From the NCBI RefSeq assembly GCF_002968575.1, contig NZ_PVBM01000031.1, positions 1-52,072 of the forward strand: 52,072 nucleotides of DNA, read 5' to 3'. Below, piece by piece: positions 45,151 through 52,072 of this stretch. The notes under the pieces were generated by a model that saw only the letters and a program-made list of their open reading frames with translations, was not told the DNA's origin and made no database searches. Positions within the stretch are counted from its first letter, which is position 1. Each line of letters begins with the position of its first letter. The position numbers and the translations under genes are program-made. This DNA comes from Neorhizobium huautlense. GTDB lineage: Bacteria > Pseudomonadota > Alphaproteobacteria > Rhizobiales > Rhizobiaceae.

Positions 45151-46308
45151 TCAGCGCGTCAACACAAGGCCGGCATCGAGCGGCCAAGTGAGCCAGACCA
45201 TGTCGCCAAACGTAATCGGCCGATCGACCAGGCGCGATACGTTTGCCTGCGCTGCACGAACGATGCGGCCGTCAGCCATCTTGACGAGGAAGACCGAAAA
45301 GTCGCCGAGATAGCCGATATCCCAGACTTCGCCATAGACGGCATTGAAGGACGTATCCGTCGGTTGATCCGGGGATATCCGTACCTTTTCGGGGCGGATC
45401 GCGAAGGCAACTCTGTCGCCTTTCACGGCCTGGCATTCCTGCTCGACGGCAACGGAAACGCCATCGCAATCGATCCGCACTGCCCCCGGCGCCCCGAGCG
45501 CGCTTTCGGTAGTGGAAACCGTGCCCTCGAGAATATTGATATCGCCGATGAAGTCCGCGACATAGCGGCTGTTCGGGGCTTCGTAGATCTCAGCCGGCGT
45601 CGCCACCTGCATGATCACACCCTTGTCCATGACGGCGATCCGATCCGATACGGTCATCGCCTCCTCCTGATCGTGGGTGACGATCAGGAAGGTGAGCCCG
45701 AGATTGGTCTGGATGTCCATCAACTCGAACTGCGTTTCCTCGCGCAGCTTCTTGTCCAGGGCGCCGAGCGGCTCGTCGAGAAGCAGCACTTTAGGACGCT
45801 TGGCGAGCGAGCGAGCCAAAGCAACGCGCTGGCGTTGGCCGCCGGAAAGCTGGTTCGGCTTGCGTCTGGCGAAGGGCTCGAGTTTTACGAGCTTCAGCAT
45901 TTCTTCGACCCGAGCCGCAATCTCGCCTTTCGGCAGATTGTCCTGCTCCAGCCCGAAGGCGATGTTCTTTTCAACCGTCATGTGCGGGAAGAGCGCGTAG
46001 CTCTGGAACATCATGTTGGTGGGCCGGCGATAGGGCGGGACACCGGAAATATCCTTGCCCTGAAGCAGGATGCGACCCTCCGTCGGCTCCTCGAAACCGG
46101 CCAGCATACGCATCAGCGTGGTTTTGCCGCAGCCCGAAGGACCTAGGAGGGAAAAGAATTCGCGCTCGTAGATATCCAGCGTCAGATTGTCTACGGCGGT
46201 AAAATCACCAAAGCGCTTGGTGATGTTTTCGAAGCGGATGAAAGGAACGGCCGAAGGATCGGTCCAGGGAGAGAATTTGCGTTTTACCGGCCCAAGAGAC
46301 TTCGCCAT
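45151..46308 (-). CDS. potG: Putrescine ABC transporter ATPase PotG
   Basis: 385 residues. Walker A GPSGCGKTTLMRM, signature LSGGQRQRVALARSLA, Walker B VLLLDEPLGALD, plus a C-terminal TOBE domain (~290-385). Typical PotA/PotG. Powers PotHI. Lies 74 bases downstream of potF. Confidence 0.95.
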   Translation of the reverse strand: MAKSLGPVKRKFSPWTDPSAVPFIRFENITKRFGDFTAVDNLTLDIYEREFFSLLGPSGCGKTTLMRMLAGFEEPTEGRILLQGKDISGVPPYRRPTNMMFQSYALFPHMTVEKNIAFGLEQDNLPKGEIAARVEEMLKLVKLEPFARRKPNQLSGGQRQRVALARSLAKRPKVLLLDEPLGALDKKLREETQFELMDIQTNLGLTFLIVTHDQEEAMTVSDRIAVMDKGVIMQVATPAEIYEAPNSRYVADFIGDINILEGTVSTTESALGAPGAVRIDCDGVSVAVEQECQAVKGDRVAFAIRPEKVRISPDQPTDTSFNAVYGEVWDIGYLGDFSVFLVKMADGRIVRAAQANVSRLVDRPITFGDMVWLTWPLDAGLVLTR

Positions 46309-46382
46309 GCCTTACCCCGTTTCGCCCACCACAGCCCGATAGCATTCGAGGCAGACGCTTCCGCCTGCCCCGCTCTCTTGTC

Positions 46383-47480
46383 TCAGCTGCCGGTCTTGAT
46401 CTGCGTCCAGACCCGGTTCAGCACGCGCTGTTCTTTGGCGCCATAGGGCGAAATCGTGAAGAGCTTTTTGACGACATCCTCAGGCGGATAGACGGAAGGG
46501 TTTTCGAGAACCTCCTTGTCGAGGAACTTCTGAGACGCAAGATTACCGTTTGCATACTGAACGTAGTTCGATGCCTTGGCGATGATTTCGGGCTTCATTA
46601 GGTAGTTGATGAACGCATGGGCTTCTTCGACATTCTTGGCGTCTGCGGGAATGGCCAGGTTGTCAAACCACATATAGGTCCCTTCCTTCGGAATCACGAA
46701 CTCGACCTTCACGCCGTTGTTCGCTTCCTCGGCCCGATCCTTGGCCTGCAGCACATCGCCCGACCAACCGATCGAAATGCAGGTGTCTCCGTTCGCGAGT
46801 TCATCGATATAGGCCGACGAATTGAAGGTCTTCACATAGGGGCGGACCTTCGTATAGACGTCGCCGCCCGCTTCCAGGTCGGCCGTCTCCTTGCTGTCCG
46901 GATCCTTGCCGATGTAGTTCATCGCAATCGCAAAGGTCTCGTCGGACGCGTCGAGGATGTTGATCCCGCAAGACTTCAATTTTGCTGCGTTTTCAGGCTT
47001 GAAAAGTACGTCCCAGCTGTCGACCGGCACGTCTCCCAGCGCAGCCTTTACCTTCTCGACGTTATAGCCGATGCCGGTGGTGCCCCACATATAGTTGACG
47101 GCATATTGGTTGCCGGGGTCGTATTTGGCGAGGCGCTCCATCACCTGCGGCCACATATTGGGGAGGTTCGGCAGCTTCGATTTGTCGAGCTTCTGGAATA
47201 CTCCGGCCTGAATCTGGCGAGCCAGGAATGGGCCGGTCGGAACAACTACATCATAACCCGAGCCGCCGGCGAGAAGTTTGGTCTCGACCATCTCGTTGCT
47301 GTCGAAGACGTCATAGACGACCTTGATGCCGGTTTCCTTGGTAAAGTCTTCCAGGATCGACTCGTCGATATAGTCGGACCAGTTATAGACATGAACCACG
47401 CGCTCCTGCGCCATGGCTGCGGTCGCGGCAAATGCCGTCGCAGCAACGGCGGCGGCTAAGCTGAGCAAATGGCTTTTCAT
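46383..47480 (-). CDS. potF: Putrescine-binding periplasmic protein PotF
   Basis: 365 residues. Signal peptide of 24 residues ending AMA-QE, then VVHVYNWSDYIDESILEDFT, the PotD/PotF starting block, with NYMWGTTGIGYN for ligand contact. AGGAGAG precedes the ATG at 47480. First gene of the putrescine importer operon. Ties in with the amine-catabolic cluster at 18.4-22.3 kb if that acts on polyamines (inference). Confidence 0.95.
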   Translation of the reverse strand: MKSHLLSLAAAVAATAFAATAAMAQERVVHVYNWSDYIDESILEDFTKETGIKVVYDVFDSNEMVETKLLAGGSGYDVVVPTGPFLARQIQAGVFQKLDKSKLPNLPNMWPQVMERLAKYDPGNQYAVNYMWGTTGIGYNVEKVKAALGDVPVDSWDVLFKPENAAKLKSCGINILDASDETFAIAMNYIGKDPDSKETADLEAGGDVYTKVRPYVKTFNSSAYIDELANGDTCISIGWSGDVLQAKDRAEEANNGVKVEFVIPKEGTYMWFDNLAIPADAKNVEEAHAFINYLMKPEIIAKASNYVQYANGNLASQKFLDKEVLENPSVYPPEDVVKKLFTISPYGAKEQRVLNRVWTQIKTGS

Positions 47481-47601
47481 GATCTCTCCTGTTCCAGTTT
47501 TTTCTGCGCGAATGCGAAAGGCGCTTAATTCCCTTATCTTTTTCGGGAGAGTAGAAAGGAATTTTTCCCACCACAAGGGGAAATGTGCACCGCCACAAAG
47601 G

Positions 47602-49020
47602 TCACTGGAAATCGAAGGCGCTCAAGCCGGTGACCATTTCGTCCAGACCGAGCGGGCGGGTGATCGGTGGCTCGGCACGGGAGAGGCAACCCTGCCGCTC
47701 GCAAAGGCGGCAGGCCGTGCCGGCGAGCACCGTTCCCATCGGCCCTGGCAATGCGCCGTCGTAGACAACATCACCTGCATTGGACAAGTCGCAACCCAGC
47801 AGAACGGCCGTGCGCCGGACACGCTCGCCGAAGCCGGCCTGGGGGCCATCAAGCGTTCGCGAAATCGTGACAAACGCAGCGCTATCAGGCATTTCGACCC
47901 GGTCGACCAGGATCTGTCCAGGCTGGGCAAACGCGGCGTGAATGCCGAGCTTCGGACAGTGCCCGCCGAAACGTGCCAAGGGAAAACCCTGCGCCCCGGC
48001 GCGGCGGATCACATTCCCCGCATGATCAACCTCCATCAGGAAGAACGGGATGCCGGCAGCACCCGCACGCGCAAGCGATGTCAAGCGGCTGGCCGCCTGC
48101 TCGAAGGAAACTTCAAAACGGGACCGCAGCACATCGAGGTCGTAGCGGGCGCGTTGTGCCGCCGACAGGAATGCGCCATAGGGCATCATCAGCGCATGGG
48201 CGGCATAACGGGCGAGTTCGAATCTTCCAATCCGGCGCGCTTCGTTGGTCGAGAAGGCCAGTTCATCGAGTTCGGCTGCAATTTCCTGCCCGAGCGCCAG
48301 CAAGGCCACTTCCATTGCGAGCTCACGGGTGCGTTCGAAAGGCGAGAGGCGCTCGGACAGGAACAGACGCATCGAGTGGCGGTCATAACGGCGGCTCAGG
48401 TTCGGCATGGCATGAACGGGAAGCGCGCGCACCACGATGCCATGCTCACTCTTCAGCCAGGCCTTCAACGCGCCCGGCAGTTCGTCGCCGATGCCCAGCT
48501 TTGCTGCAAAGGCCTCAGCCGCGTTCTCGATCCGCATGAAGAAGTTGGGCCGTCGCTCCAGAACCTCGCGTACCTCATCGATCGGAAGACGTGCACCCGC
48601 GATCGAGGTTTCATGCCCCTCGCGGGCAAGAAGGTCGGCGAGATCGGAAAGCCGCGCCGCCTGCTCGCGATAGGCCCGGTAGAGTTTCATCAGGCCCAAC
48701 GCTGCATTGGGGGCTGCTTCGACAACCTCGATGATTTCCTGATCGCCGGGAATTTCACCAACCAACAGCGGATCGGCGAAAACTTCGCGGAGTTGGCTCG
48801 CCAATCCGCCTGCCTCCCCCTGCAAGGCGTCAAGATCGACTTTGTAGACGGAAGCAAGCTTCAAGAGGAGCTGGACCGTCAACGGCCGTTGGTTTCGCTC
48901 GATCAGATTGAGATAGGAGGGCGAAATGCCCAGAGCGTCCGCCATCGCCGTCTGGGTCAGTCCGAGCCCCAGCCGCACCCGCCGGACCCGGGGACCTGCG
49001 AATATCTTCCGTTCTGCCAA
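47602..49020 (-). CDS. Short-chain fatty acyl regulator (Xre HTH + DUF2083; RamB/PrpR/ScfR type)
   Basis: 472 residues. HTH at about 12-60 (LGLTQTAMADALGISPSYLN). The middle is the ImmA/IrrE-like domain without its zinc HExxH. The C-terminal DUF2083 domain has Cys410, Cys437, Cys440 and Cys445, the last three in TACRLCERQGCLSRAEPP. In mycobacterial PrpR, cysteines in this domain hold a 4Fe-4S cluster. Relatives control glyoxylate-cycle and propionate genes. It is divergent from aceA, its probable target. Confidence 0.9.
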   Translation of the reverse strand: MAERKIFAGPRVRRVRLGLGLTQTAMADALGISPSYLNLIERNQRPLTVQLLLKLASVYKVDLDALQGEAGGLASQLREVFADPLLVGEIPGDQEIIEVVEAAPNAALGLMKLYRAYREQAARLSDLADLLAREGHETSIAGARLPIDEVREVLERRPNFFMRIENAAEAFAAKLGIGDELPGALKAWLKSEHGIVVRALPVHAMPNLSRRYDRHSMRLFLSERLSPFERTRELAMEVALLALGQEIAAELDELAFSTNEARRIGRFELARYAAHALMMPYGAFLSAAQRARYDLDVLRSRFEVSFEQAASRLTSLARAGAAGIPFFLMEVDHAGNVIRRAGAQGFPLARFGGHCPKLGIHAAFAQPGQILVDRVEMPDSAAFVTISRTLDGPQAGFGERVRRTAVLLGCDLSNAGDVVYDGALPGPMGTVLAGTACRLCERQGCLSRAEPPITRPLGLDEMVTGLSAFDFQ

Positions 49021-49224
49021 TTTGGCCTCTTTTACAAAATCAAGACAACTGCCGCTTTTACTGTTTTGACATCTTCACAGAGCCGTTTGTGAAAAGCAAC
49101 ACATCCTAACCCTTTTTCAGGCGCCAATTTTGCTTCTTTTCTGGCGGTGCAGCATTCCTTTCTGTAAATCTAGTCACACAGAACGCGGTTGAGCGCAGTG
49201 GTTACTTTGTTGAGGAGAATGACA

Positions 49225-50514
<1,290 letters not shown>

Positions 50515-50524
50515 TGGCCAAACT

Positions 50525-50548
50525 CCCTGCCCTTCTCGGAGGGCAGGG
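50525..50548 (+). terminator. Hairpin between aceA and the small downstream gene
   Basis: CCCTGCCCT/AGGGCAGGG, 9-base stem, 10 bases past the aceA stop codon, followed by CCTTTCAAAAA rather than a U run. May be a partial terminator or mRNA stabiliser reducing expression of the next gene. Confidence 0.5.
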
Positions 50549-50586
50549 CCTTTCAAAAACCCCGATCAAAAAAGAGGAGAAATGCC

Positions 50587-50838
50587 ATGACGATCCAAGC
50601 CCCAGTCAAGACTCATGTCAAGGAACGCGCCGAGGAACAGTCCTCCGCCATGACACCAGAACAGCAGGCGGCGATCCGTACACTCGCCAACGATCTGCAT
50701 CGCCTGAACCATTCCATCATGAAGGCGGTCGAGGCGGGCGTTTCTGTCGAGCTCGTCCGGTCTGCCCGGCACCACGGCGGAGACGGCCATTGGGGAGACC
50801 TGATGATCCCCGTCATCGTGACGAACCGCATCCAGTAA
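50587..50838 (+). CDS. Small conserved protein downstream of aceA
   Basis: 83 residues. AGAGGAGAAATGCC precedes the ATG. Soluble, with a helical first half (MTPEQQAAIRTLANDLHRLN) and a His/Gly-rich ARHHGGDGHWGDLMIPVIV. Small proteins of this sort follow aceA in other rhizobia by my recollection. Function unknown; possibly expressed with isocitrate lyase. Confidence 0.8.
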   Translation: MTIQAPVKTHVKERAEEQSSAMTPEQQAAIRTLANDLHRLNHSIMKAVEAGVSVELVRSARHHGGDGHWGDLMIPVIVTNRIQ

Positions 50839-51702
50839 CTAAGGACGTTTACCGGCAAAGAGGTCTGAATTGCCTTTGACGAACCTCACCATGCGATCGA
50901 CCACCGCCCGGATTTCCCGGCGGTGGCGATCGTCGTTGTTCATGACCACCCACTGAGTGTGGCGAAGGCTGGCGATCTCGTCTCCCACCCGCTCCAGGCG
51001 CATATCCTGATCGCCCACGAAACAGGGAAGAACCGCAGTGCCGGCACCGGCAAGCGCGAGGTCGCGCAGGGAGCGCGGCCGGTTCACGGTAACCACGATC
51101 TGATCGGCCCGCTCTTCATGCGGCCAGCGCAGATAAGCGGAAATGGCGTCCTCCTCCGAAACTGCAAGCCATCGGTCCGCCATGGAGGGGTGCGCGCTTC
51201 GGGCACGATAGGCGGCATAGGCAACATCGCCGAGCTTCGTTGCTGCCAGGTTCGGCTCCTGCGGTTCAAAGGCGCGAATGCCGATATCGCTTTCCCGGTG
51301 CGCGAGGCTCGCCCGCCGCTCCGCCACATAAAAGTCGAGGCGAAAATTGTCCTCATCCGTACGGATGAGAGACAGGTTGCGGGTAAAGATCCAGGCAAGC
51401 CAGGTGCCGCATGCCACACGGACGAGAGGAGCAGTCACGCCTTTGTGCTTCCAGCTCTCGATCCGCCGGATCGTGCCCTCCATTTCCATGATTTGCGAAA
51501 ACAGGGTCGAACCATCGGATGTCAGACGGTAACCCGTGCGACTGCGGACGAAGAGAGATCGCCCCACCGCTTCCTCCAGATCGAGCATGCGACGGCCAAG
51601 GGTTGCGGGGCTGAGGCCGCTGACGGCGGAAGCTCCCGACAGTCCTCCGTGGCGGGCCACCTGCATAAAAAGCTCGTAAGCGTCCCAAGTTATGTTTTTC
51701 AT
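50839..51702 (-). CDS. LysR-family transcriptional regulator
   Basis: 287 residues. N-terminal HTH: WDAYELFMQVARHGGLSGAS, AVSGLSPATLGRRMLDLEEA. Related in build to the regulator at 31228. The stop codon abuts the end of the preceding plus-strand gene. The first four codons form the right arm of a perfect palindrome (51690-51717), and no ribosome binding site is visible. Confidence 0.92.
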   Translation of the reverse strand: MKNITWDAYELFMQVARHGGLSGASAVSGLSPATLGRRMLDLEEAVGRSLFVRSRTGYRLTSDGSTLFSQIMEMEGTIRRIESWKHKGVTAPLVRVACGTWLAWIFTRNLSLIRTDEDNFRLDFYVAERRASLAHRESDIGIRAFEPQEPNLAATKLGDVAYAAYRARSAHPSMADRWLAVSEEDAISAYLRWPHEERADQIVVTVNRPRSLRDLALAGAGTAVLPCFVGDQDMRLERVGDEIASLRHTQWVVMNNDDRHRREIRAVVDRMVRFVKGNSDLFAGKRP

Positions 51703-51717
51703 CAGTGAAAAACATAA
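51690..51717. promoter_or_regulatory. Perfect 12-base palindrome over the LysR start codon
   Basis: TTATGTTTTTCA (51690-51701) and TGAAAAACATAA (51706-51717) are exact reverse complements with TCAG between. A half-site TTATGTTT recurs at 51748-51755. Likely an autoregulatory operator of the LysR protein for the divergent pair. Confidence 0.6.
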
Positions 51718-51792
51718 TGCGGTTTTTTCTCTATAAGAAGCACTTTTTTATGTTTAGAGGAGGAGACGGCTTTTCTAGAGGAGAAATTCCCG

Positions 51793-51957
51793 ATGTATGA
51801 GAATGTCGTCGCCCTCATTCTTTCCCGCCCAATCTATCCCGCTGCGAAAGGTGACAGCCGGCAGGCTGAGGACGCTTATTACGAGCAGTTCGGTTCACTC
51901 GCCCCCAGCTGGATCTCCGGGGTGGCCGACCTGGTCGCTAGACTGAAATCGGGATAG
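51793..51957 (+). pseudogene. Small gene interrupted by an antisense group II intron
   Basis: The ATG has AGAGGAGA at 8 bases. The readable product starts MYENVVALILSRPIYPAAK and ends with WISGVADLVARLK before the frame enters intron sequence at about 51948 and stops. The remainder should lie beyond the intron, outside the window. Family not recognised. Divergent from the LysR gene, hence its likely target. The intron is inserted in antisense, so it cannot be spliced from this transcript. Confidence 0.6.
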
Positions 51958-52072
51958 GGGGGAGCCTATTGGCTCCGCCCCTCCCACACCACCCGGCATG
52001 CGGGTCCGCACCGGGCGGTTGGAGCAGTTGAGGTCGTCAGGCCCGTAGTTCTCCCGGCCTGGCGCCTGGGTT
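51948..52072 (-). mobile_element. 3' end of a group II intron (domains V and VI), minus strand
   Basis: Read on the minus strand, a 32-base element (52019-51988) folds as domain V: ACCGCCCGG pairs with CCGGGTGGT including one G-U, with the CGC triad, an inner TGCG/CGCA stem, a 4-base loop and a 2-base TG bulge. Domain VI follows (51985-51951): GGGAGGGG, an inner GGAGCC/GGCTCC hairpin, then CCCCTATCCC with an unpaired A as branch point. The intron ends near ...CCCGAT at 51948. The rest, with any reverse transcriptase gene, lies beyond the window. Confidence 0.8.

Noticed and set aside
45151..46308. PotG as the missing ATPase for FbpB
   Set aside because: It lies within a complete potFGHI operon and has the PotA/PotG layout; sharing with the iron permease cannot be supported from sequence.
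47413..49092. 559-codon plus-strand frame opposite the DUF2083 regulator
   Set aside because: Antisense to a well-supported gene, low-complexity Arg/Gln/His-rich product, and it also runs over the potF start.

Overview
The window reads as chromosomal DNA of a Rhizobiaceae alphaproteobacterium, most like Sinorhizobium/Ensifer. Support comes from the rhizobial iron regulator RirA beside an Fe(III)-binding protein gene, a CbrA-type sensor kinase beside a phasin gene, EcfG-type promoters, and a tRNA-His of the alphaproteobacterial type (no G-1, A73). From memory, the stretch from about 25 kb to 51 kb (rirA, fbpA, mmsA, LysR, phasin, cbrA, acsA, potFGHI, aceA) has the gene order of the S. meliloti chromosome. 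Genus level is an inference.
Layout. 0-6 kb is a loosely packed accessory/stress region: the tail of a membrane protein, several very small genes, three secreted DUF1236 proteins (two with matches to the EcfG general-stress promoter), a one-TM small protein and a DUF899 protein, with two stretches (3.66-4.41 and 5.1-6.0 kb) where I recognise no gene. At 6.0-6.95 kb ribB lies on the minus strand behind an FMN riboswitch and its promoter.
7.0-16.8 kb is a compact divergent carbohydrate catabolic island. A leftward operon encodes a ribose-type ABC importer (permease, binding protein, double ATPase) and two SDR polyol dehydrogenases. A rightward operon encodes a transketolase split into two subunits, an FGGY kinase and a SorC-type regulator. 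The shared promoter region has two copies of the palindrome GAATA-N2-TATTC in mirror arrangement. The parts suggest import, oxidation of an alcohol to a ketose, phosphorylation, then transketolase cleavage. The substrate is unknown; D-apiose/apiitol-type or tetritol/pentitol substrates are guesses.
16.8-18.25 kb is an ECF41 sigma factor overlapping its usual partner, a carboxymuconolactone-decarboxylase/AhpD-like gene, behind a perfect ECF41 promoter motif. 18.4-23.0 kb is an amine or amino-acid module: DadA-like FAD oxidoreductase, glutamine-synthetase-like ligase and PuuB-like oxidase, with a TetR regulator.
23.2-27.1 kb holds gluconokinase, an AbrB-type membrane protein, rirA and fbpA, with a candidate Irr box and a TGA-N9-TCA RirA box between the last two. 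27.1-33.4 kb holds an M48 protease and DUF898 membrane protein pair, methylmalonate-semialdehyde dehydrogenase with a divergent LysR gene, a small HTH protein, tRNA-His and a phasin. 33.6-39.2 kb holds cbrA and the iron permease fbpB, whose ribosome binding site lies inside a hairpin. 39.4-51 kb holds acetoacetyl-CoA synthetase, an AsmA-like protein, the putrescine importer potFGHI, a short-chain-acyl regulator divergent from aceA (isocitrate lyase), a small conserved protein and a LysR gene. At the right edge a small gene divergent from that LysR gene is cut by the 3' end of an antisense group II intron that runs out of the window.
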